Shown one piece after another: positions 1-10,879 of a stretch of 64,000 nt of DNA (positions are counted from its first letter, which is position 1; every line of letters begins with the position of its first letter). The translations under genes were made by a program, and so were the position numbers. The notes under the pieces were generated by a model that was given only the letters and a program-made list of their open reading frames with translations, ran no database searches and was not told where the DNA came from. This stretch comes from Hawksworthiomyces lignivorus. Lineage: Eukaryota; Ascomycota; Sordariomycetes; Ophiostomatales; Ophiostomataceae. The stretch is taken from contig NTMA01000048.1 in assembly GCA_002917075.1 (NCBI GenBank), positions 1-64,000 on the forward strand, read 5' to 3'.

Positions 1-507
1 CACAGTGCGTTATATACAGTAAATGAGTGTAATTCACACAGTGCCCAACTCAACATATTAGCTCCAAAATCAGGATGTTCCTCTCTTATCTATATGGGAG
101 GATACACTTAAAGTTTTATTTCGAAAAGATACTTCCCTAGGTGGTAAACAGAAAGTATCGTCTTTTATGGTGTTGAATTAAGATTGTGATTTAAAGATAA
201 TCCTATTCCAGAGCTTGCTTAGAGATTTCCATGGAAGACTAAGTCGATAGCTCTCAGTGGAAACATGAAGGTTCAACCAAAATTGGTGGATCTAAGGGAC
301 CGTGTTTCGAAGCCACAAGAGGCATTCTGGCCTTTCCACTTTCTGGTCAATGCTATGCCACGATGATATCTATTTTCGCTCAGATGATATGAAATTCTTG
401 AATGAGGCTTAGTAGCTTTCCTACCCGGGCGAGCTTTCGAGTGATTTCCCCCTGTTTGCTACGTTAGCAACTAGATATTCCATCGGATCTCAGTTGCCAA
501 CTCACAT
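1..507. other. gene-free flank
   Basis: AT-rich sequence without a coding stretch that resembles any family I know. It lies downstream of the decayed HET gene. I see no repeat or RNA gene in it. Confidence 0.5.
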
Positions 508-2450
508 TCATAACTTTGCAGAGATACGACTGGCCGACAATTTGCCAGTTCTCTCCCACATGTCGAAGAACGAGTGGTGTCTTGTAGCCAACCATAAGCA
601 CACTTTGTCGCCTGGTTCCATGGCGGACGGCTCGGCCCCGGGGAAGCCTACGCTTGTTGTATAGAGGATCTTGCCGGAACTATACGATGCCATCTACAGA
701 CTGTATCCCCTAGCGTTGCTAGCTGCGGGTTTCCACGTCTGCAACTGCGATACCAGGGTGGGTCGACGGCGCCGAGAGACCATACAGCGGAGGAGAAATG
801 CAGCCCAGTGGCTGGAAAATCCCGGGTCGGAAGCGGCGTGGTGTGGGTTGTTAGGTAAGCCAGCCATTCCGTTCACAGCAGCCATGCCAAACTGTTGCAG
901 GGTATCCGCCGACCATTTGAAAGAAGGGTGAAGATCCGGAGGTCGCCACGACGTGACCCACATTGTTCTCGGTCACAGTGTGATACAAGAGCTCCTTGTC
1001 CATTGTCTTCCCTACGGAATTAACAGTCGCGAACACGAAGCCCTTTACGGTCAAGACGTGAGGAGCCTGTGTCAGCTTGGCTTTGATATTCTGCCCTACT
1101 TTGCGACCATAAAACACGCCCTGGACAAGATTGCTGAAGAACTCGAGAGACTTCTGGGGCTCAGCTTCTTGGTATCTGCGCTTCTCAAACTTATATACCC
1201 ATAACGGACACATCCCTACCGTGACGCCTTTGGCTACGATGTTCGGAGGCGGCGGGACCAGAGACTGCCACGGCGTCGCAAGTTCCAGACAAGATACATT
1301 TTGCTCGTGGAGAAAGACCACGAAAGTTGCTGCAGCATACGCTTTGCTGACGGTCTTTTTGTTCTCATAGTCTGGTGCAAGAAGCCGCAATTGCCTTTCG
1401 GGAAGTTCATACATTCTCAGAAGACCATAGAAGGCCCACACTTTGTCCCGAGGATCCGTGGAGTTGAAGTAGCAGGTGTTCGCGAAGACATGGAGAGGGC
1501 TGCGACCCTTGGCATTCACATCCACTTTCATGTCCCACGTTGAGCCGGCGTTACCAAGCCCCTGTCCTCCGCCTTCTTGTATAAGATGTCGAAACTGCTC
1601 GTTTTTGCTGATCCTCTGGGCAAGAACCATGAATCTGCCTGTCATCCAGCGTCCGACCACGACAATCTGTTCCCAAGGCACGACAAATTCCCCTGTATCA
1701 TGATGGCTTCTTTGGCCATGAGAACTTCCTGGATGGGCCAGACGTGAGTGAACCACTCCGCCGTGTAGAATTTAACGAGAGCTTCCAGCTTACATGCCCC
1801 AGGAAAGTCGTCCGGAACGTTGCTGTCACCATTAGGAACAGCTTACGACAATCGAATGAGGTTATTGAATCCTTGGTGAGGCAATCTCGTCGTACATGAC
1901 TTGGATGGATCGAATAGCGTCTACAGTCAACCCTGTGTCAGGCCCTAGCCAGACGTGCCCCCTCTCCGCATAGGAATAAACTTCCAGCATCAGCGACACC
2001 TGCCAGTTCTTCTCGGCCTTATCTTTCTGGTTGATGCAGATCTGATCGATCCAGATAGGAACAGTAACATCAAATGGCGGTGAGGCTAGTGAATGACTAA
2101 AGGCGCCCCGAATGGCCTGTTCCGCAGGCCTCGAAAACTCGATAACATCTCCATCCACCTTGAATTCGACACGTGCCTTGTCGCCACCCCAGCAGTAGGA
2201 GACGGCCACATACTTAAGGCTGTTAAGTGATGCCACTAGGCTACTGTACCAGTACAAAAAGGATCAATCTTCTTGGACATATGTAATAGTACCTTATAAC
2301 TTAACAAAGGCCGCTAAGATTTTTAAGAGAGACGTGTTTCAGGCGGCAGCGCACTGGTGCTTCCTTCGCGGCGTGGGAGTCAGGCTCGAAATACAACAAC
2401 CTAACCTCATCGAGAGCTTCATTGAGTGGAAGATAGTTGTAGAGCGACAT
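508..2450 (-). pseudogene. HET-domain (heterokaryon incompatibility) gene, decayed
   Basis: HET proteins are fungal allorecognition and cell-death factors. The reading begins at the ATG at 2450-2448 (MSLYNYLPLNEAL, a usual HET N-terminus), probably has an intron near 2225-2315, and resumes with the HET core: VSYCWGG, IWIDQICINQ and VWLG (2257-1865). It then meets a TAA at 1864-1862. Homology continues in a second frame (EWFTHVWPIQEVLMAKEA, about 1800-1700), returns to the first frame near a four-C run at 1690 (VPWEQIVVVGRWM, then TDPRDKVWAFYGLL) and stops at 851. The usual C-terminal motif (MEPGDKVCLWL) is found in another frame at 508-693. A further TAA lies near 1848. At least three lesions make a functional product unlikely. 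HET identity is clear; the exact lesion list is less certain because unusual introns could hide one of them. Confidence 0.8.
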
Positions 2451-3142
2451 TTCTAGCTCTGTTCTATCGTGATGTCAACTAAGCGACACAGAGCATACTG
2501 GACTCTGGGTCAATAACTGCATCAAGGAAACATTCCTTTTAATGCCTGGGGGGAGGGGGGAGGAGAGCAGGTGGAAACGTGAGCGAGGCTCAGAGACCAG
2601 AATGCCTGAGCTGCAAAAGCCATGCTGAAAGCGCCGCGAGCGAACGTGGCGCCATCGTGGAGTACATTTTTTTTTCAGCCGCAATCAATATTTTTGTGTC
2701 AGGTCCATACCCAGCCTCGCTTTTGCTATGCTTAGGCCAATTGTCGTGACGCCTCTGTGTTTCGGCTGACCAACGCCACGGATTGCTAGTGCGCCCGAAA
2801 AAGCTGCAGAGTAAGATCTCAAATGTTCTAAACCCTCTGCATAGTCCCCAAACGGCCAGCCCATCATGACTTTATCTGCTATAGGGGAAACAATCCATGC
2901 TACTTCAGCGATAACATTGGTACTGTACGCTAATGAATTAATTTACACATCCGTTCGCAGGCCCAACCATAACCTAATCTAGAAATCCTTTAACTAGATC
3001 CTGAGCTCCCCCATTCCGGAAGAGAGCAAGGCACACACGTTAACTATGTATAGAAACAGCAGCCAATACAACGCCTTCCCAATGCCAGGCCTTGCACGTG
3101 TTCCCAGAGAGTCGGCCTATTGCCGCGTGTAATTTTGATTCC
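2451..3142. other. intergenic, no gene seen
   Basis: Spacer between the HET relic and the basic protein gene. It holds a short G-run (about 2548-2560) and a T-run but no supported coding sequence. Confidence 0.5.
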
Positions 3143-4068
3143 CTACCCATTAGTTTCATTTTCCCTCTTTCTCTTTTTGCCATCTGCCGCATCTAAGCGT
3201 TGCTTCCCTCCGCCTCTTCCAGCCTTCGCAAAGAGGGTCTCGAGTGTCTGCTGTCCCTTTTCATGGGCCTCGATTTTTACCTTCTCACCGGCCAGCACGG
3301 GCGGCAGACCCTGGACACGCCGCTTGGCGTCGTCGAGAAGCTCAATCTCGCGCTCGCGCTGGGCCTTGACTGTAGGTACCGACCAGGAGTTAGAGGAGGC
3401 CGCCTTGTGTGCGAGCTTGTACTTTGATCCGGCAAGGCGTGTTTCGTAAGTGTTTGCATCTAGCTTTTTGACATGCTGCACGCCCCGTAGGACAATGGGT
3501 CAGTGTTTCACTTCCTGATTTAACTACGCCGCTCGAAATTTACCTGGTGTGCAACGATCAGCCAGTGATATTCAGTTCCCACGGGTGCGCCGCTCCCTTT
3601 CGGTGCCGCCCTTGCCCTCCTCTTGGTCGTCTGGTAGTCGATTTTCCACAAGTCCGGCTCCATCTTTGTCTCATGCCACGTGCCCTGATCGTAGTTCCAG
3701 GTGTGAGATCCGCCGACAGCCATGCCGGAATAAATTTGGCCGTTGAATGTCTTGAGTGCGTTGTATCCTCCGCGATGCGCGTAATACTCCGTCCTTTCTT
3801 GAGAGCCTTTTAACGAGGTCCCGGGCTGCAGAGTGATGTCGGATCCCGGAGATGCTTCCTCCTCGTCGAGAAGAGCAGGATCGACGGGCTCAACACCGTT
3901 GTCTTTTGGGGGGCTGCTCACAAGGCTAGGGCTCGTATGGTTGGCTTCCAAATCATCCTTAGCACTGACGACTGGCTGTTCCTTGTCGTTCTCGGGGAGA
4001 AGATTGACCGGCGGGGATGGATTGGATTTGGCAGCAACATCCGACTTTTTGGCGCGTTTGGGAGGCAT
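3143..4068 (-). CDS. conserved fungal basic protein, unknown function
   Basis: Two exons, 4068-3544 and 3475-3143, around a 68-bp intron (donor GTAAAT, branch CTGAC, acceptor GCAG), give 285 residues. I chose the ATG at 4068 because the protein then starts MPPKRAKKSD, a typical lysine-rich nuclear N-terminus; an upstream in-frame ATG at 4239 is possible but adds an unconserved-looking leader. Residues about 1-90 are Pro/Ser/Asp-rich and probably disordered. The central part (GYNALKTFNGQIYSGM, WNYDQGTWHETKMEPDLW, GAPVGTEYHWLIVAHQ) looks like a compact conserved domain that I associate with unnamed ascomycete proteins. The C-terminal third is charged and probably helical (VKAQREREIELLDDAKRRVQ), ending in a Lys/Arg-rich tail. 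Nuclear location is my inference. No enzymatic motif is visible. Confidence 0.75.
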
Positions 4069-5289
4069 TCTCGATTGTTTCTCGTACTCGGATGTTCTCT
4101 TATTATGTCTTGTTGGTTTGTTGTGAGGTGTTGAGATGAAGTTCGTGTGCGCCAGCTCTGCGAGGCGAAGAGGCCGTTGTAGGTATAAATCGGCGTTGGT
4201 GGTGTGGTGACACATTGAGCAGGCGAGTGTCCATACCACGAATCAGGCCATTTCTATGACATCAGTAGCCAGTAGCATTTACCTGCTACTAAGCCGCCCA
4301 CCTAGTTAGGCTCGTTAGGGTCCTCGCAAAAAGCACTCTGCCGTACTTTGCATTCAAATGCATGGGGCCCCTGGTGATGTCAATTGATCGCTGTCCCAGC
4401 TGTCTATGACTGCCACTGCGTCTCTAGCGAAACAGCCACCACAATGCTGGTAGTCAGGAGCCAACCGACTGGCACCTACACTACACTGACGGTCTTCATT
4501 GCTAAACTCTAGAGGGATCACAAGAGCTAAAAGTCTGACCCGCTACCCCACCTAAGCCGATCTAACAATACGGTGGTCTTTTTCGCCAAGAAAATTTACA
4601 ATTTCTACAGGTTGACTGCTCCTGTTAACAAGGTCATGTCGCAGTTTCTTCGAGCACATCACTGATCATGGCTCTGGTTTGGAAGATTAAAGAAGATGTT
4701 AGAGCGGGTATTGATAGGGAGGCATGATATGTATGGAACACATGAGTTCCGTCTTATTGTCACCTTAATGTTCATATTTTCCGCATCTACCAGTCACTAC
4801 TGTGTTTCCGAAAGCTCACACCATCATCAACCAACAAGTCTTAGCCCGTTAACTAGTGACTGGCTGCAAGGTAAAGATTAGATAGTTTCACCTGTAGATT
4901 GCCTACTCGTCAAACGAGCGATTCTCTGTTGAAGTACTTTCCCAGGTCTAGGAAGACTTCCTCTACCTGCACAAACATATACCTCTGCATCTAGCTGAGT
5001 GAGAGGTTATTGGCTCTAACACCCTATTGAGCCAGCTCCATAGCCAAAATCTCCGCCAGACTGGAATATTTTACACTCTTATGGCTCGCCAACTATCAAC
5101 AAAGCAACCAAGCCAGCCATTGGTTTGATGCCGTATGATTAAATAAATTCGCAACCTATTCAATAGCAGTAAAACTTCAGTTCTCTTCTTTTTTGAGATA
5201 TTCTGTTACCTGATATACCACATCGTAGCCCTCCACTTCTTTAAAAACATTACCGATAATGAATTTACCTTAATTATCAACAGAGGAAT
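4069..5289. other. intergenic, no gene seen
   Basis: About 1.2 kb of mixed composition between two minus-strand genes. It contains the promoter of the basic protein gene and the region downstream of the monooxygenase relic. No open reading frame here has family character. Confidence 0.5.
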
Positions 5290-6685
5290 TCAGACGAGGG
5301 CTAAGTCAAACACAGTCTTACCGATAGCAGGGTAGTTAATGGACACATATATATATGCGTAGTATAGATATTCCATCAAGACATTGCCGATCGGTTTGCT
5401 ACTCAAGTAGAGATGCCGCGCCATTTCTTTTATTGCGGACACACGTGAGCTGCGAATCGTGTATAGGCCGTCAGCGGCCAGTTGAATTGCCTCCTTGACA
5501 CTCAGCCCGCTCTCTGGCGCCTCATTTTTGCGAACGTAATGGGATAACATCAGCAAGAAAACCACACTGTCTTCAAGCGCCTGGCCCGCTCCCTGCCCAC
5601 TCGTTGCCTGCAGAGTGTGCGCCGCGTCAACAAGAAGCACGGCACCGTTTCGGTGCCAGTAGGGCAATTGTGGTGTAGTCCAGATGGGATAGATGCGGTC
5701 GGTCGACATGGTCTGTATGATCTGCCGGATAACCGGATCCCTCCAATGGCCATGCCGTAAATAGAACTGCTGGCGTATAACTTCTTGGTCGAGAACGTTG
5801 TTCTCAGGCACCGCCGTTGTTGTGCCCCAATTCGACCACCAGCCTAACGTCCGCTGGTATTCTGGCGCCGCTGAACAGTAGCCGAAAGAACCCTTTGGAC
5901 CAAATGTGAATACCTTGCTTTTGCTACCTGTAATAGAATGAGGAATGTCCGTGGTGATGAATGAGCCGACACCACAAAAGCCTCTAATAATGCGTCAGCG
6001 TCTAATATAAGGAGAGTTTAATACGTGTATCTATGGTCTTCTGTGGTCGAACTGACTCAAATCTCAGAGCAAAGACCGTCTTGTTCGCTTTGCCGAAAAC
6101 GGCTTCCTTAACCACACTATGGACTCCATCCGCACCCACAACTAAGTCGGCATCTTCCTCTGTCTCGTCTGCGAATCTGACTACGGGCCTGCCCTGGTCA
6201 AGATCAACTGCAACGACCTTTTTGTACAGGATCTTGTCCTCGCCCACAATATCATGGAGGCAAGTCCATAGACGATACCTTGGACAGGAAACCGTATGCT
6301 GGCCCGGAAATCTAGCATCCGTTGTCCCCATCACCGCAAGAGTGTGGCCTCTGGCCGACCGGAATGTGTATGCCTCATTCACGTATCCAGTTCTCTGAAA
6401 TAACTCGTGGAGGCGCTCATCAATGTACTTTAACAAATACATTGCATGAGGCGATAGAGCGATGCTATCGCCGACGACGACTGTAGAGTCTGTTAGATTA
6501 TTGTTTGCATCAGTTTGAGATACCGCTGTGTCAGAAGCCGTAGAGCCGCTCTTTTATTCTTGTGTTTCTTAAGGGCGTGGTTGGGACTCGTAAATTAGGA
6601 TGGAATGGGTCGCTAGATCTAACAGTTTCCGTAATTGTAGGTAAGCGATAAACCAAACACCGGCCCCTACAATTAGGATTTTCAT
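5290..6685 (-). pseudogene. FAD-dependent monooxygenase (PF01494-like), probably inactivated
   Basis: The protein resembles single-component flavin hydroxylases of fungal secondary metabolism. From the ATG at 6685 it reads KILIVGAGV, the FAD Rossmann strand, but continues WFIAYLQLRK where the family has SGIA, so the last glycine of GxGxxG is gone. Two in-frame TAA codons follow (6571-6569 and 6556-6554). From about 6540 the same frame is clean and carries GDSIALSPHA and the family motif GADGVHSVVKEAVFG (about 6140-6100). A short intron (about 6019-5977, donor GTATTA, branch CTGAC) joins it to VGSFITTDIPHS and GSFGYCSAAPE, and later to the second FAD motif VLLVDAAHTLQATSGQGAG (about 5640-5580). 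The end is at 5290. An unrecognised intron over the two stops cannot be excluded, but I see no good splice sites and the altered dinucleotide-binding loop supports decay. Confidence 0.72.
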
Positions 6686-7310
6686 CGTTGTTTAAATGCT
6701 GAAATCAGAGATGTAAGTAATAAGTGCTGGCGGACAAAATCCTTGTGTGTAGTCAAACAGGCAGCACTTTTGCGAGAATTTTGCAGTTTCTGCAAGCACA
6801 ACTTCTCTTGTGTGTGTTGCTATTTTCTTAGAATAGTAGAAGTTCAATGACAGACATCAACAACAATTTAGCAACAAAGTAAGCCTGAAAAGAGAAGGAC
6901 AGCAACTTCGCCCGTCTTGGGTATTTACTCCAGCTTGCTGATTCTGAGTTCGTTTGAGCACCTTTTCAGCATAGCGTTACAACAGCTTAAGAACTCTCCA
7001 GTCATTGGCTCGGGAATTGCGTCATGCAATGCAAGATACCACATCCCGCAATGTAACTTGCCGAAGAGAGTGACCTCCGCTCTACCAAGCTAAGGTTGAA
7101 CAAGTTTCTGCAGGTATTGCAGGATTGCAAGACGGGCTTTCTGCATCCAGTTCGGCTTTTAACAGAACCTCTACACATACTTTGCCTTATATAGTGTGAG
7201 CGAGACGGGCTGACCCCTCGACTCTACCTAACCACCAAAACCACCACAACTCAACAGAGCCTCTCCAGACTGTCTCTTAGAGACTGATCGGAGAACTGCT
7301 TAGCTTTCTT

Positions 7311-7346
7311 GCGTCAAGGAGGGCGCGAAAGCGCCTCCCTTGACGC
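7311..7346. repeat. imperfect inverted repeat (hairpin 1)
   Basis: Arms of 16 bases (gcgtcaaggagggcgc and gcgcctcccttgacgc) match at 14 of 16 positions around a GAAA spacer, which could form a very stable stem-loop. It stands alone in an AT-rich, gene-free region. Confidence 0.75.
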
Positions 7347-7395
7347 GTAGTTAGCCAAGTTATGTGAAGAGACTGCAGCAGTCTTGGGGTCGGTG

Positions 7396-7420
7396 GGCCT
7401 CTGGCCTACGGCCAGAGGCC
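7396..7420. repeat. perfect inverted repeat (hairpin 2)
   Basis: Eleven-base perfect arms (ggcctctggcc / ggccagaggcc) flank a TAC loop. It lies 50 bases after hairpin 1, which suggests both belong to one element. Confidence 0.8.
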
Positions 7421-8476
7421 ACCTTTGGATCTCGAGCAATTCGCAACCAAATAACTTCGTTCTTGTTCCCACGAGTAGCCTCTACTCTGGTCAGAAGCCT
7501 AATCTGCTCAGAAAGTGTGAATTCAGGTGCCTGCCTATTCTATCTCGTGAAAGGAGCAAAAAGTCTGCCTCCCCTTTTGTATGCTCTAGGGCGGTGAGAG
7601 ATGGCAGAATAGCCCTAGAGAGCAAAATCCTCGACACCTCTCCATACCGCGCAGGGGGTTCCTTCAGCTACGACTCAATAGCACATGCGGTAACAGAAAC
7701 GATGTTTTTGAGGAAGTTTGAAAGATCAATGACAAAAGGTATGGTTCCTATGGTATTAATTATCGTGTCATTAGAACTTTAGAAAATTTAAACCCGTTTT
7801 ACAAAATGAAAAACAACAGAAATAGCACAATGAAATGACGATCAATATTGAAAAAAACACACAACCGAGGAATGGCCGAATTGCCTGCACTAATAGCTAT
7901 TGCAATCAGAGACCTCCAGCTTCTTTGGCATGGTTTGAGATATTTCAAATAGTTACAACAAGAGTAAAGCCAAAAAGCTTCATACCTTTAATAGATGCGA
8001 GCTACTTTGGACTTGGCATCATAGTGGACAAACCTTCAAGGGCGATGCTGGTACGAGCTTGAAAGATGCCCATAGTTCGTCGCCACGTCATCACGGGAAG
8101 CATCGCAGACTGAATACGCAACATTCCGTCTATTTCGGCGATAATTTTGAGTAGTAATAGTGATTACTGTTCTATTCAGCCTATTCGTTGAAATGGTCTG
8201 AGGGTCATACTTTTTTGGCCCTTTGCTTACTTGTTGTGCTCCAGGAGTGTATGCTATTTATTTGTTTGCCATCTTACCAATCTGCAACGTCTCATGCCGG
8301 TACCGATACGGGGTTACGGCGATGCAATACACTGAGTCATGAAAGGAAGTTTTACAATTCTGTGTAGGACGAAGTCACATATCTCATTAAACAATCTATC
8401 TGCCTTCGAAAGACTAATGAACATTTGCCCAGGAGACTCTTTCAACGCCGGCCCCCATCTCTCCCTCCTTTACACA

Positions 8477-10177
8477 CTAAGGTAGCTTGAAGCCGCCAGC
8501 GCACCCGATCTGAAAGAGGCCGTCTGGGTCGTACTTCTGGCTGGCCTCGCGCATGCGCTTCAGGTTTTCTTCGCCGCAGCCGTCGTAAGGCTTCTGCCAC
8601 TCCATGGCGTAGTTCATGAACCTGTAAGGGTGGCCCGCCTGCCTGGCGGCCGCGGCCGCCTCCATCTGCTCCAGGGCGCGGCGGACGGTCGACCGGACCA
8701 GCTGGTCGTCCTTGGCGTCGGCCCACGTGACGGAGAATCCGATGACGATCAGCGGCTCCGCGCAGCCCTCGAGACCGAGGACGTTGGGGAAGCCTTTGTT
8801 CATCCAGCCCGGTAGGATGGGCTGGAAGTTGAGGGGGAACAGCAGGCCGCGGACGTGCCGCAGCTCGGCCGCGGTGCGGCAGAAGACGGCGTAGACGTCC
8901 TTCATGGTGTCGACGTCGTTGCGGATCGTCGTCGTGCCCATCACGTGGCGGGTGCCGGCCGGCGCGCTGCGGGCGTTCTCCTCGACGGCGCTCGTGTGGC
9001 TGCGCACGCCGCAGCTGCGGTAGAAGCTCCACAGCGCGGAAAAGTCCGTCTTCTTCCAGTACGCCGGCCACTTGTTGTCGGTCGGGGCCTCTGTATACAC
9101 GAGCTGGACGACGATCAGGTTCAGGGGCAGGCCGTTGACGTGGGCAAAAGCGAGGACGGGGCCGGCGGCGTTCTCGTCGAACGCGCTGGGCTGGCCCGAG
9201 CTGGCGTGCTCCAGGTAGTCGTGGAACGCCTGGATGGCCTTGTTATGCTGAAAGGCCGCCGGGGCGAAGATCTGCCAAAACCAGAGTGGCGCCGCCGGCA
9301 GGCTGCGCAGCGTAAACCGCGTGACGATGCCAAAGTTGTTCGCGCCGCCCTTCAAGACGCGCCATAGGTCCTGGTGCTCCGTGGCAGAGGCCGTCACAAT
9401 GCTGCCGTCGGCGAGCACGACCTCGTAGCTCACGGCGTTGGAGCAGACAAAGCCGAACCGGGGAGAATAGAAAGACATGCCGCCTTTAGTTCCGCACGGT
9501 TAGCGCTTGCTTTTATCTGAGATTCACCCGCAGGAAATCCACGCACCTTGCAAGGTCAGCCCGCCCACGCCCACCGGGGAGCTGCGCCCTCCCATCACAA
9601 CCAGGCCTTTCTCGTCCAGCGCTCGGTAGACGTCAAGCCATTTGCCACCCGCACCGACAGTCACCGTGGAGCCATCTGCAGCAGGCGTCACCTCATTGAA
9701 CAGGCTAAGATCGATCACGACGCCGTCCTGCACAGTTGCGACCCCGAGTCCCGGATTGAGACCGCCGCTCCGAACGGCGAAGAAACCTACGCCGGACTCG
9801 TCGCCTCGATCGCGGCGGTCGTGCTCCTGCTTCAGAAGCGAGACGGCCTTGCCAAGCTGCTGCACGTCGCGCGGGCGCACAATGCACGCCGGGATGATCT
9901 CGCGGTTCTGCTGGGCCCAGCTGTAATCCAGAGCCTGCTGAAAGGATGCAGCATCCGACGGTAGGATGACGCAGCTGGGGAGTTCGGCGAGGAGAGTCTG
10001 GATGTGTCTGGGCAGCTGCTCGGGCGGCACGCTCTTCGGCTGGTGCGGCTCTGCCGCGGGCTGCTGTTCGCTTGATGCTTGTTTCCGTCGCAGCATGAGG
10101 AGCGATGCTAAAACGACAACAGCAGCTACCGCAGACGAGTAGACGGCCTGTGAAGTTATTGTGGTACTGTAGGACAT
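8477..10177 (-). CDS. FAD-linked oxidoreductase (BBE-like, FAD_binding_4)
   Basis: Exons 10177-9547 and 9483-8477 flank a 63-bp intron (donor GTGCGT, acceptor AAAG) and give 545 residues. An N-terminal hydrophobic segment (residues about 12-29) followed by RRK predicts membrane anchoring or a signal anchor. Residues about 95-290 form the FAD-binding domain (CIVRPRDVQQLGKAV, VTVGAGGKWLDVYRAL, GGRSSPVGVGGLTLQGGM), and residues about 500-540 the C-terminal berberine-bridge-enzyme domain (FMNYAMEWQKPYDG, KYDPDGLFQ). The family oxidises alcohols, amines or phenolic substrates and is common in fungal secondary metabolism. The SGGH motif that bears the covalent FAD histidine in most members reads RSGGLNPG here (Leu140), so covalent attachment at that site is absent. 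The substrate cannot be read from sequence. Neighbours are a Zn2Cys6 regulator and an RTA1-like protein. Confidence 0.9.
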
Positions 10178-10879
10178 GGCAAAAAGCTCAATATTGCGTT
10201 CTGCTATAAATGCGCAAAGCTGTCTAATTTGTAAAAAGCTGTAGCCCGAGTTTAAGCTCTCTAAGATATTAGGTTGTCGAACTCGTAATATAAGAAGATG
10301 AAACACACGAGTCGGATGTCACGCTGTAAAAAAATGGCCCGCACAGCTTTGCCGGGGTCCTAATCATCAGTGCTGACAAGAAGGATTACTGGTGTGGAGG
10401 TTGTGGGGTGGAAGGATTGACGACTCCTGAATCAAACCCGTCGGGTTTCGCGAAAACCGACGGCCAGCTCGATGCCACATCGGGATAACCATCGGGATAA
10501 CTTCGAGTTTTCTTTGAATTCTTTTTGCGTAGATATTTGAAAGATAAAAATGAAAGAGAACAAGTCGACATTGAATAGGGAACGGGGCTGCTGTCCGTCC
10601 CTGACATATCCAAATAGGGCAGACTAGACCGATCTGTAAGATCTTCCTCAAGAACAGCCCTCTTATGTAAATCGCATCTTCCTGTTGATGAGAAGAAAAT
10701 AAGCCCTAAGAGAAGTGCAAGGATCTGTGCATGTTCGTTTTTGCGTTTTTGACTAGCCAAAGTCGCCGTGCTAGGTTGTAGTAGATGTATGGGTCCTGGC
10801 TTACAAAAGTCCAGTACCAAGTCGCTTTCTAGATGAGACATAATGAGTCATAATAGCTGCTGATATGAACAGAAATATT
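10178..10879. other. spacer and promoter of the FAD oxidoreductase
   Basis: About 700 bases between two minus-strand genes. A 151-codon open frame at 10386-10841 (minus) has no domain, no family character and biased low-complexity content, so I do not call it. Confidence 0.5.

Larger units (their letters stand above)
6686..8476. other. gene-free region with hairpins
   Basis: About 1.8 kb, AT-rich at both ends, with a more GC-balanced core (about 7300-7700) holding the two inverted repeats listed separately. Small open frames here show no protein-family character. The core could be a worn transposable element, but I see no flanking target-site duplication or transposase. Confidence 0.45.

Noticed and set aside
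7300..7800. Segment considered as a nuclear copy of mitochondrial DNA
   Set aside because: GC hairpins recall fungal mitochondrial clusters, but I found no mitochondrial gene piece in it.
10386..10841. 151-codon minus-strand frame between the FAD oxidoreductase and the regulator
   Set aside because: No domain, no signal or splice evidence, unremarkable composition; spacer is the simpler reading.
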